Assembly (NCBI GenBank): GCA_035938215.1
Contig: DASZHC010000170.1
Coordinates: 1 to 22,103 of the forward strand
DNA length: 22,103 bases
Direction of reading: 5' to 3'
Source of the DNA: DASZHC01 sp035938215
GTDB lineage: Bacteria; Verrucomicrobiota; Verrucomicrobiia; Chthoniobacterales; JAFAMB01
Position 1 is the stretch's first letter. The number at the start of each line of letters is the position of its first letter. Position numbers and translations under genes: made by a program. The notes beneath the pieces were generated by a model. The model did no database searches and was not told the DNA's origin. It saw only the letters and a list, made by a program, of their open reading frames with translations. This document shows, piece after piece, positions 16,023-22,103 of this stretch.

Positions 16023-16850
16023 ATGCTTGAAGTGCGGGATCTCAGCATCGGTTTCGGTTCAAGGGAAGGACGCACTGCGGCCGTCCGGTCGCTTTCGTTT
16101 TCCGTCGGAGAAGGTGAAACTCTTGCCATCGTGGGCGAGAGCGGCAGCGGAAAGAGCGTCACCGCGCTGGCCCTTACCAGACTTCTGCCTGAACCTCCCG
16201 CAATCTATGAAAGCGGGGACATCTTCCTGGATGGAAAGCCTATTCTTTCAATGAACGAAAAAATGCTCCGTTCAGTGAGAGGAAATCGGATTGCCTACAT
16301 TTTCCAGGAACCCGCAACGAGCTTGAATCCAGTCTACTCCATTTATCAGCAAATCGCTGAAACGATCCGTCAACATCACCCTGAGGTGCGCGATCTGCGC
16401 AAAGAGGTCATTTATTGGTTGGATCAGGTTGGGATTGCCAATGCCCGGGAGCGGATCCATGACTATCCTTTTCAGCTCAGTGGCGGAATGCAACAACGCG
16501 TGATGATCGCCATGGCGCTTTGCTGCCAGCCCGACATTCTGGTAGCCGATGAGCCAACAACGGCTTTGGACGTCACTATTCAACGCCAGATTCTCAGCCT
16601 GTTCAAGTCGCTCAAGGAGAGATATCGCATGTCCATGATCCTGATTACGCACAACTTTGGGATTATTGCCGGATTGGCGGACAACGTTGCGGTGATGTTT
16701 CGCGGGCACCTGGTGGAGTTTGGACAGACGGACGCGCTCCTCCGCGCTCCGAAGCATCCCTATACGCGCGCGCTGATCGATTGCGTTCCAAGACTAGGCG
16801 CCGGGCTGAAACGCTTGAAAACGATCGACTATTCGCAGTTGCCCCTATGA
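16023..16850 (+). CDS. Peptide-type (OppD/DppD-like) ABC transporter ATP-binding protein
   Basis: ATPase of the dipeptide/oligopeptide/nickel importer family, 275 residues. Seen: Walker A GESGSGKS (38-45), Q-loop in YIFQEPATSLNPVY (a phrase typical of OppD/DppD), signature LSGGMQQR (152-159), Walker B LVADEPTTALDVT with D176/E177, and THNFGIIAGLAD. HPYTRALIDCVPRL is the start of the usual C-terminal oligopeptide domain, but the protein stops about 20 residues later, so the Cys-rich tail (typical OppD/DppD are about 320-335 residues) is missing. No opp/dpp permease or second ATPase is beside it. Its stop overlaps the stop of the gene on the other strand. The start ATG 16023 has no strong ribosome site. 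Confidence 0.87.
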   Translation: MLEVRDLSIGFGSREGRTAAVRSLSFSVGEGETLAIVGESGSGKSVTALALTRLLPEPPAIYESGDIFLDGKPILSMNEKMLRSVRGNRIAYIFQEPATSLNPVYSIYQQIAETIRQHHPEVRDLRKEVIYWLDQVGIANARERIHDYPFQLSGGMQQRVMIAMALCCQPDILVADEPTTALDVTIQRQILSLFKSLKERYRMSMILITHNFGIIAGLADNVAVMFRGHLVEFGQTDALLRAPKHPYTRALIDCVPRLGAGLKRLKTIDYSQLPL

Positions 16851-17381
16851 TCGCATCTCGCGATAGCGCCCTGCGATGACTTCATACTTTGCAGCGAGAT
16901 CCTCGATTCCCTTCATTTCGGCAGCGGTCAGGCGGCGTACGACCTTCCCGGGAGAGCCTGTCACAAGCGATCCGGGCGGAATTACCGTCTCTTTGGTGAT
17001 GAGGCAGTGGGCGCCCACAATTGACCCCGAGCCGATCTCCGCACCATCCATCACTGTTGCTCCCATGCCGATGAGCACCCGGTCGTGAACCACGCAAGCG
17101 TGCAGGATAGCTCGATGTCCGCAACAGACCTCATTTCCGATCGCCAGGGCATAGCGATCCGCGACGTGAAGAATCGAGCCATCCTGGATATTTGTCCTTT
17201 TGCCGATTCGAATCTTGTTGATATCGCCTCTGATCACCGCCTGATACCAGACGCTGGAGCCGCCTCCGATCGAGACGCTGCCGACAATGGTTGCATTTGG
17301 AGCTACGTAAACGTCAGCCGCAATTTCCGGTTGCGCCTCGAGAAAATTGCTAAGCCGCTCCAGTACGGGATGAAATTCCAT
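16845..17381 (-). CDS. Gamma-carbonic-anhydrase-like hexapeptide-repeat protein
   Basis: Left-handed beta-helix protein of 178 residues, predicted cytoplasmic trimer. Hexapeptide repeats run from about residue 22 to 150 (ATIVGSVSIGGGSSVW, IGKRTNIQDGSILHV). The gamma-class zinc ligands are in place: H72, H89 and H94 in the SILHV and GHRAILH motifs, with the 5-residue spacing of the last two expected for this class. The end (AAKYEVIAGRYREM) is the usual C-terminal helix. Many relatives (YrdA/PaaY/CaiE-like) bind metal but have weak or unknown carbonic anhydrase activity, so enzymatic function is not certain. It converges on the ABC ATPase with a 6-bp overlap of the two stop regions. ATG 17381 lacks a clear ribosome site. 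Confidence 0.88.
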   Translation of the reverse strand: MEFHPVLERLSNFLEAQPEIAADVYVAPNATIVGSVSIGGGSSVWYQAVIRGDINKIRIGKRTNIQDGSILHVADRYALAIGNEVCCGHRAILHACVVHDRVLIGMGATVMDGAEIGSGSIVGAHCLITKETVIPPGSLVTGSPGKVVRRLTAAEMKGIEDLAAKYEVIAGRYREMRS

Positions 17382-17506
17382 AAAACAAGATTAATGCATT
17401 GACAATAAGTTGGGAATTTTGTGAAAACGTCAAAACCAGCAGCGTCCGCGAATCGGCTTGGATACTTAGTTCACAGGTCGGACCCCAGGCGAACGCATCG
17501 AGTATC

Positions 17507-17782
17507 ATGAACAAAGTAGAGTTAGTCGAAGCAGTCCTGAAACAACTCGGAGGCGAAACTAGTAAGGCTGAAGCGGAAAGGGCAGTTACGGCTGTCATTA
17601 ATGCCGTCAAAGTTGGAGTAAAGAAGGACAAAATGGTGCAACTTGTCGGATTTGGCACTTTTAAGGTCGTCGAGAGAAAGGCGCGCAAAGGTGTCAACCC
17701 GAAAACACTTCAACAAATTCGCATACCGAAGTCGAAGACTGTCAAGTTTGTCCCAGGCAAGGACTTTAAGAGCAAAGTTTAA
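17507..17782 (+). CDS. hup: HU/IHF-family DNA-binding protein
   Basis: Small histone-like protein that bends and compacts DNA as a dimer, 91 residues, the normal length. It starts MNKVELVEAV and carries the family signature GFGTFKVVERKARKGVNPKT near residues 46-65, in the part of the fold that forms the DNA-binding arms, ending in FVPGKDFKSKV. The frame is open upstream to 17399, but ATG 17507 is the start that matches the family. The two-domain family does not let me separate HU from IHF by eye; HU is more likely because no IHF-specific feature is seen. It has its own terminator and is probably monocistronic. Confidence 0.93.
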   Translation: MNKVELVEAVLKQLGGETSKAEAERAVTAVINAVKVGVKKDKMVQLVGFGTFKVVERKARKGVNPKTLQQIRIPKSKTVKFVPGKDFKSKV

Positions 17783-17826
17783 GCTTTTGAGGGCAATTTA
17801 GGGCGACCTGTTTCCCCCCCGCGATC

Positions 17827-17866
17827 GAGAAATCCCGTTTGGCCCAGGTACCAAACGGGTTTTCTC
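17827..17866 (+). terminator. Rho-independent terminator after the HU gene
   Basis: A 9-bp stem (17834-17842 with 17851-17859, cccgtttgg/ccaaacggg) with an 8-base loop is followed by TTTTCTC. Flanking GAGAAA and TTTCTC extend the pairing by six bases past one mismatch. It lies 45-80 bases after the HU stop. Confidence 0.88.
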
Positions 17867-17937
17867 ATTTGCCAGCCGACCATATTGGTGTTGCGTTGAC
17901 TGGCTGTTGCAACGCTATCTAACTTCGAATCAACCGT

Positions 17938-18519
17938 ATGAAGAGAATTTTGTTCCTCGCTTCAATCTCAGCATTCGTCCTCGCCCAATCTGCCTTTACT
18001 GCAGACACCTATGTTTTCGACAAACCCCATTGCACAATGGGCTTCCAGGTTCGGCATTTGTTTTCGAAAGTGCCGGGTAAATTTGACGATTTTGAGGGCA
18101 AGATTCAATTCGATGAGGCCAATCCTGAAAACTCATCTGTGGAGGTGAAGATAAAGACCGCGAGCGTCGACACCGGTTTTGCTGTGCGGGATAACAATCT
18201 AAGGTCCCCGGATTTTTTCGACGTCGAAAAATTTCCGGAAATTACTTTCAAGAGCAAATCGGTGAAGCGAACCGGTGAGACGACCGGTGAGGTCACTGGC
18301 GATCTTAACATGCACGGTGTTACGAAGGAGGTTGTCTTGAACGTAGAGCTGTTGGGCAAGGGCGCAGGGCCGAAGGGAACGACTTTGTCAGGTTGGGAAG
18401 CCAAAACCGACCTTAAGCGTAGCGAGTTCGGTCTGACCTGGAATCAGATGGTCGAAGGCACCCAGGTCGTCGGGGAGGACGTGGAGATAGACCTGCATGT
18501 GCAGGCAGACAAGCAGTAG
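17938..18519 (+). CDS. Secreted YceI-family lipid-binding-like protein
   Basis: Predicted periplasmic YceI protein of 193 residues with signal peptide (MKRILFLASISAFVLAQSAF, cleavage near residue 22). The mature part shows the family's lipocalin-like barrel motifs: YVFDKPHCTMGFQVRHLF, KFDDFEGKIQFDEANPE, VEVKIKTASVDTG, RDNNLRSPDFFDVEKFPEI, GDLNMHGVTKEVVL and the end SEFGLTW then VEIDLHV. Family members bind isoprenoid or other amphiphilic lipids, but the ligand here is unknown. The ATG at 17938 is supported by the immediate signal peptide. It follows the HU terminator by about 70 bases and precedes the Nnr gene by about 70 bases; the three need not share a transcript. Confidence 0.93.
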   Translation: MKRILFLASISAFVLAQSAFTADTYVFDKPHCTMGFQVRHLFSKVPGKFDDFEGKIQFDEANPENSSVEVKIKTASVDTGFAVRDNNLRSPDFFDVEKFPEITFKSKSVKRTGETTGEVTGDLNMHGVTKEVVLNVELLGKGAGPKGTTLSGWEAKTDLKRSEFGLTWNQMVEGTQVVGEDVEIDLHVQADKQ

Positions 18520-18588
18520 AAGAATCCCTTTCGAGCAAAGTTGCCGCACACCGGGTTGGCAATCGCCGAAGCGATCCGACAAAACGCT

Positions 18589-20061
18589 ATGGCTGACTTA
18601 ATCCTCTCCTCCTTGGAGACGCAGAATCTTGAAAAATCTGCTTTTGAGCAGGGAGTCCAGGCCGAATCCCTTATGGATAGCGCTGGAGTTGGTATCGCTG
18701 ATACCATTCTCCGGCGCCAGCCGCAGCCCGGTCTGTGTGTGGCATACCTCGGGAAAGGAAACAATGCGGGTGACGCGATTGTCGCCGCTTCGCTTCTGGC
18801 GAAAGCCGGATGGGAAATCTGGACGCGTTCACTCGTCGGTGATTCCGATCTTCAAAGTCTGCCAAAGAAAAAGATCGCCGGCTTGAATGCCTCAAGAATC
18901 GAAAAACCGCTGGTCGCTCTGCCGGGCTGCCGCCCCAGGGTTATACTCGATGGGCTCCTCGGGCTCGGCTCCAGACCGGAACTCAGCGTCCGGTTGAAGG
19001 CTTTGACCCGTGAAATCAATGCCCTCAGGCAGACCTCGGGTGCAACGATCTACGCGGTTGATTTTCCGACAGGACTTGGAGAAGAGGGAATCGATCCCGA
19101 CGCAGTTGTGGCGGACTGCACGGTCACGATCGGATTTCCAAAAACAGCCCTTTTTCGCGATGAGGCAACGAATATTGTCGGGCGCATTCTGGTCGTTGAC
19201 CTTGAAGAATTGACAGCACGGGGCCCAAAAGAAACCGCCTATGGCATCCTTTCTGCACCGGGAAGTCTTCGACATTTGTTGCCCCGGCGACCGTTTGATT
19301 CCCATAAGGGGAATTATGGACGCGTTGCCGTTGCGGCGGGATCGCGCGGGTTTGTGGGTGCTTCGATTCTTTGTGCAGAAGCCGTTGCCCGGAGTGGCGC
19401 GGGACTAATCACTCTGCACGTGCCGCGCGAGATTTACGAATTTGTCGTCCCAAAGATCATGCCTGAGATCATGGTGAAACCGACAAGCGATTTTCGATCG
19501 ATTCTGGATGACCGGCTGGATGCTTTGGCAATTGGACCGGGTATGGGATCCTCTCGGCAACAGGAGATCCTCGATCTGATCAAACTGTTTCCGGGCCCTG
19601 CGGTGGTGGACGCGGATGCGCTAAATGCCCTGTCCATTGCTACCGACCAACTGCACAGTTCTGCGGGTCCCCGGCTGCTGACGCCTCACCCTGGTGAAAT
19701 GTCGCGCCTCTGGCAGACCTCGGGTAAGCCTCGCGCTCAAATTGTTAAAGAATTTACTTCAGAGTTTCCGGTAGCTCTGCTGCTCAAAGGCGCCAGAACT
19801 CTGGTGGGAGAAAAAGGCAAGCCGGTTGCGTACAACTCGAGCGGCTCTCCGGGTATGGCAACCGGCGGATCCGGGGATGTCTTGACGGGCGTATGCGGCG
19901 CTCTTTTAGGCAGGGGACTCTCTGCCTACGATGCTGGTCGCTTTGGTGCCTGGCTTTGCGGAAGAGCCGCTGAGTTGGCTGCGGATTCGCTCTCCGAAGA
20001 ATCGATGCTTCCTTCCGATCTCTTTTCTCGTTTTGGCGCGGCCTTGAGCGACTTGCATTGA
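18589..20061 (+). CDS. nnr: Bifunctional NAD(P)H-hydrate epimerase / ADP-dependent dehydratase
   Basis: Repairs damaged NADH and NADPH hydrates in the cytoplasm; 490 residues, a fusion of both activities. The N-terminal YjeF_N epimerase domain (about 1-215) has a nucleotide-binding motif GKGNNAGDA (55-63) and catalytic-type D158 in AVDFPTGL. The C-terminal carbohydrate-kinase-like dehydratase (about 230-490) has KGNYGRVAVAAGS, GPGMG, VVDADALN, LTPHPGEM, LLKGART and GMATGGSGDVLTG with the likely base D430. ATG 18589 is chosen because the family N-terminus (here SSLETQNLEKSAFEQGVQ) begins just after it; a TTG at 18541 in the same frame would add 16 residues. The usual GNNGGDG of the epimerase reads GNNAGDA here, which may be tolerated. 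Confidence 0.93.
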   Translation: MADLILSSLETQNLEKSAFEQGVQAESLMDSAGVGIADTILRRQPQPGLCVAYLGKGNNAGDAIVAASLLAKAGWEIWTRSLVGDSDLQSLPKKKIAGLNASRIEKPLVALPGCRPRVILDGLLGLGSRPELSVRLKALTREINALRQTSGATIYAVDFPTGLGEEGIDPDAVVADCTVTIGFPKTALFRDEATNIVGRILVVDLEELTARGPKETAYGILSAPGSLRHLLPRRPFDSHKGNYGRVAVAAGSRGFVGASILCAEAVARSGAGLITLHVPREIYEFVVPKIMPEIMVKPTSDFRSILDDRLDALAIGPGMGSSRQQEILDLIKLFPGPAVVDADALNALSIATDQLHSSAGPRLLTPHPGEMSRLWQTSGKPRAQIVKEFTSEFPVALLLKGARTLVGEKGKPVAYNSSGSPGMATGGSGDVLTGVCGALLGRGLSAYDAGRFGAWLCGRAAELAADSLSEESMLPSDLFSRFGAALSDLH

Positions 20062-20180
20062 AAGAATGCCACTATCGGGGAACCAGCAGTCACGGCATCT
20101 CCGAGGCGGTTATCTTTACGCAAGGCCAGATTGGCTGGCCGGATCTCCGAGGCGGCCGTTCTCGGCTGACTATATAGGCA

Positions 20181-20207
20181 AGGACAGGCCTTGATATCCG
20201 AGGTATA
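20181..20207 (+). repeat. 27-bp exact direct repeat, copy 1
   Basis: Identical over 27 bases to 20534-20560; begins AGGACAGGCC and ends GAGGTATA. The flanks differ between copies except for nearby ATATAGG motifs. Confidence 0.9.
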
Positions 20208-20222
20208 GGTTGTATTCAGCTA

Positions 20223-20345
20223 CTCCGTGGCCACCGTGACCTCCGTGCGAGCCTTTTGTCCATAAAGCCATCTTGGGCAGCTCAATCGGGGCAGCATTGG
20301 AAACCCGAGAAGAATCATCGCACGGAGGCCACGGAGGCCACGGAG
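20223..20345. repeat. Inverted 27-bp repeat built of CCGTGGCC-type units
   Basis: Arm 20223-20249 is the reverse complement of 20319-20345 at 25 of 27 positions, with a 69-base gap. Each arm is itself a short tandem of an 8-9 bp CACGGAGGC unit, so it could form a large stem or serve as a dispersed-repeat pair. The region directly before the second arm also looks repeat-like. I would not call it a terminator. Confidence 0.75.
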
Positions 20346-20449
20346 ATGTTCAAAATCGGTAATTAGGGACGGTTTTCCTGATCCGTTTGAGCCGGTTTTG
20401 ATTGCGGCCTAAGAATGTGCTCTTAAGCGCCGAAGGTGCTCCGGTTAGG

Positions 20450-20482
20450 AGCCTGGGGTGTAGCGAAGCGGAACCCCAGGCT
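20450..20482. repeat. Hairpin with 10-bp perfect stem
   Basis: Arms 20450-20459 (AGCCTGGGGT) and 20473-20482 (ACCCCAGGCT) enclose a 13-base loop. A second small hairpin, GACCC-TTC-GGGTC, follows at 20494-20506. The pair resembles dispersed intergenic hairpins rather than a terminator, as no T-run follows. Confidence 0.7.
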
Positions 20483-20533
20483 GACATCTTGTCGACCCTT
20501 CGGGTCTCTATCCGCCTTATCTTCGCGCCTTTC

Positions 20534-20560
20534 AGGACAGGCCTTGATATCCGAGGTATA
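20534..20560 (+). repeat. 27-bp exact direct repeat, copy 2
   Basis: Second identical copy, 353 bp downstream of the first and in the same orientation. The two copies bracket the inverted arms and the hairpins. Confidence 0.9.
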
Positions 20561-20780
20561 CCTCTCTGGAAGGCAACCAATCGTCCTCGGAGCCGTTATA
20601 TAGGCCTCTACTGAGACGCTGACTCACCGAAAGCCAAATAATGTACCTTTGTTCTAGAGCCAAATCCTCAGGCTTTGGATCCCCTCAGCCCTGGCCTGGG
20701 GGATGAACGCCAAGAGCACGATGGACGATCTTTAAACTTCGTGATTTAGGTTAGGTTAAGCCCGACCCAAAGCCTCCGCC

Positions 20781-21401
20781 CTAACCAAGATATTTTGCCA
20801 AGCGTTCGCGAAGTTCAGCTCTCGCTCTAAATAGGATGCTCTTTACCGCCGGGACGGTCGTCTCCATCACTTTTGCGATGTCCTCGTACGACATGTCCTC
20901 ATAGCGCCGAAGAATGATTGCCATCCTTTGAGATTCCGGCAGCTGATTGATGGCTTCCTGAATTGCCTTTTGGAGTTCGCCTTCGAGAAGCACTCGATCC
21001 GGTTCCTTTTCAACGCGCTCCGCCGGTTCTGGGATTTCCTCCGTATGGTCCGCAAAATGTCGCTTACGCCTAAGTTCATTGAACACGAGATTGCGCGTAA
21101 TCCTGAACAGCCAAGTCGTGAACTTCGCGGTGGGTTGATAACGGGACGCCGATTTCCAGACCCGAATAAAAACCTGTTGTGCCAAGTCCTCTGATTCGGC
21201 TTCCGAACCAAGCATCTTGCTGATTGTGCCGATAACCCGCGCTTGATGTGTTTCCACCAACAGCCGGAAAGCCTCCATATCTCCCTCCCTGATGCGAGCC
21301 ATCCAAGCAATTTCAGGCTCGGGCGATTCCGCTTCAGTCATTGAGGGGTTTACCACTCGGAGGGCAGAACTCATCGTATCCATTACAACACGTCCCGGCA
21401 T
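20781..21401 (-). CDS. RNA polymerase ECF-type sigma factor (RpoE-like)
   Basis: Extracytoplasmic-function sigma factor of 206 residues. Region 2 lies in the first half (AFRLLVETHQARVIG, then EDLAQQVFIRVWKSA and FTTWLFRITRNLVFNELRR) and region 4 in the last 60 residues (INQLPESQRMAIILRRYEDM, then SYEDIAKVMETTVPAVKS). Regions 1.1 and 3 are absent, which defines the ECF class. ATG 21401 has an AGGAG ribosome site 9 bases upstream; later ATGs at 21386 and 21377 are possible. No anti-sigma gene follows: downstream is the repeat region. It is divergent from mqnE across a 73-base gap. Its target genes cannot be deduced here. Confidence 0.92.
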   Translation of the reverse strand: MPGRVVMDTMSSALRVVNPSMTEAESPEPEIAWMARIREGDMEAFRLLVETHQARVIGTISKMLGSEAESEDLAQQVFIRVWKSASRYQPTAKFTTWLFRITRNLVFNELRRKRHFADHTEEIPEPAERVEKEPDRVLLEGELQKAIQEAINQLPESQRMAIILRRYEDMSYEDIAKVMETTVPAVKSILFRARAELRERLAKYLG

Positions 21402-21474
21402 CAAGAGTTGCTCCTGATGTAAGGCGGGTTCCGGGGAGCTTGATGGGAGAATCGTCCTGTGTCAGGTTTATTTT

Positions 21475-22103
21475 GTGAAAAATTTCACAAGCACACGCCT
21501 CGTTCCGCCGTCGCTTCGCTCGATTTACGATAAGGTCGCTGCAGCAGAGCGGATCGACGACCAGGAAGCAGTTCAGCTGTACCGGTCCACTGACATTAAC
21601 GCACTCGGTTTGATCGCCAATGTCATCCGCGAACGAAAGAACGGGAATCGTGCCACCTACATTCTCAACCGCTATATCAATTATTCGAACATTTGCATTT
21701 TGTCCTGCCAGTTCTGTGCCTTTGGAGCGCGAAAGCGCGATCCGCATGCCTTCGAAATTGCGATCCCAGAGATTATCGAGACAACGCGCCACTCACTCGC
21801 AAGCGGAATTACGGAAGTGCACATGGTAGGGGGGCTTCATCCTTCTCTGCCGGGCGAGTGGTATCTCGAACTGCTGAGAAAGCTTCGCGAACTCGACCCA
21901 TGCCTGCACATCAAAGCGTTTACGGCCATTGAAATTAGGCATATTGCCGAGCGCATCCTTAAGCTCCCTTTGGAGACAACGCTTCAAATAATGCGTGACG
22001 CCGGGCTCAATTCCCTGACGGGAGGCGGTGCGGAAATTTTCGATCCTGTGGTCCGCGATCGAATCTGCCGCGGCAAGGAAACCGCCGAAGAATGGAAAGA
22101 GGT
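21475..22103 (+). CDS. mqnE: Aminofutalosine synthase, radical SAM (3' partial)
   Basis: First radical-SAM step of the futalosine route to menaquinone, joining a radical SAM-derived adenosyl group to 3-[(1-carboxyvinyl)oxy]benzoate. 209 residues lie in the window and the frame runs past the right edge. GTG 21475 has AGG 8 bases upstream. The [4Fe-4S] cluster motif is C74-x3-C78-x2-C81 (NYSNICILSCQFCAFGARK), followed by VHMVGGLHPSLP, IKAFTAIEI and the late motif GGGAEIF. This set fits MqnE; the related MqnC and CofH have the same fold, so some doubt remains. It is divergent from the sigma gene. Confidence 0.87.
   Translation, partial: MKNFTSTRLVPPSLRSIYDKVAAAERIDDQEAVQLYRSTDINALGLIANVIRERKNGNRATYILNRYINYSNICILSCQFCAFGARKRDPHAFEIAIPEIIETTRHSLASGITEVHMVGGLHPSLPGEWYLELLRKLRELDPCLHIKAFTAIEIRHIAERILKLPLETTLQIMRDAGLNSLTGGGAEIFDPVVRDRICRGKETAEEWKE

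Larger units (their letters stand above)
20062..20780. other. 719-bp gene-free region of repeats and hairpins
   Basis: No convincing gene was seen on either strand. The region contains a 27-bp exact direct repeat (20181-20207 and 20534-20560), a pair of inverted 27-bp arms, short copies of a CTCCGAGG motif (near 20099 and 20146, and in reverse near 20587), ATATAGG motifs (near 20172 and 20600) and several hairpins. The look is of a place where several short dispersed repeats have accumulated between nnr and the sigma factor gene. Confidence 0.7.

Noticed and set aside
16272..16757. 161-residue open frame on the minus strand inside the ABC ATPase
   Set aside because: Antisense to a gene with all ABC motifs; no ribosome site or domain seen.
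17399..17427. TTGACA-based promoter for the HU gene
   Set aside because: A perfect -35 hexamer exists at 17399-17404, but no acceptable -10 sequence follows at 16-18 bp.
20350..20580. 76-residue minus-strand frame in the repeat region
   Set aside because: It crosses the 10-bp hairpin, the second hairpin and the 27-bp direct repeat, so it is most likely repeat-derived rather than a gene.
20062..20780. CRISPR array
   Set aside because: Repeats are of different kinds, irregularly spaced and in both orientations; there is no regular repeat-spacer pattern and no cas gene.
21334..21792. 152-residue minus-strand frame across the start of mqnE and the sigma gene start
   Set aside because: Overlaps the radical SAM motif of mqnE on the other strand and the sigma start in another frame; no protein-like motifs.

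Overview
The window looks like a piece of chromosome from a Gram-negative bacterium with an outer membrane: it holds an outer-membrane porin, a TamB/TamA pair, a type II secretion or type IV pilus module, and the start of a menaquinone gene of the futalosine pathway. The gene mix, together with short repeat-derived hairpins between genes, makes me favour Verrucomicrobiota. That is an inference; nothing in the window (no rRNA, no universal marker) proves it. No tRNA, rRNA, CRISPR array, phage gene or complete insertion sequence was seen.

Layout, left to right. (1) 2-3588, plus strand: a probable operon of a GspE/PilB-type ATPase (5' end cut off by the window edge), a GspF/PilC inner-membrane protein and a HAD-family phosphatase. 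(2) 3683-7192, plus strand: a phosphate-type cluster made of a PhoB-like response regulator, a 535-residue porin with Pho-box-like sequence upstream and a strong terminator downstream, and pstB. The partner histidine kinase and the Pst permease and binding protein are absent. (3) 7193-7505: a gap between converging genes with a weak pstB terminator, a nested inverted repeat of about 130 bp and a possible 38-residue ORF. (4) 7506-14989, minus strand: tamB (1803 residues) followed by tamA, overlapping by 4 bp. They would form a periplasm-spanning lipid-transport or outer-membrane assembly complex. (5) 15179-17381: a periplasmic amino-acid-type binding protein (minus), a peptide-type ABC ATPase (plus) and a gamma-carbonic-anhydrase-like protein (minus). 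The last two overlap tail to tail by 6 bp. (6) 17507-20061, plus strand: an HU-family protein with a strong terminator, a secreted YceI protein and a fused NAD(P)H-hydrate epimerase/dehydratase. (7) 20062-20780: a 719-bp stretch without a convincing gene, packed with repeats and hairpins. (8) 20781-22103: an ECF sigma factor (minus) and, divergently, mqnE (plus), which runs off the right edge.

Most of this is housekeeping and envelope biology. I did not find a clear undescribed system. The parts most worth a second look are the tandemly repeated middle of TamB, the phosphate cluster with its orphan pstB, the nested inverted-repeat element with the small ORF behind tamA, and the composite repeat region at 20062-20780.
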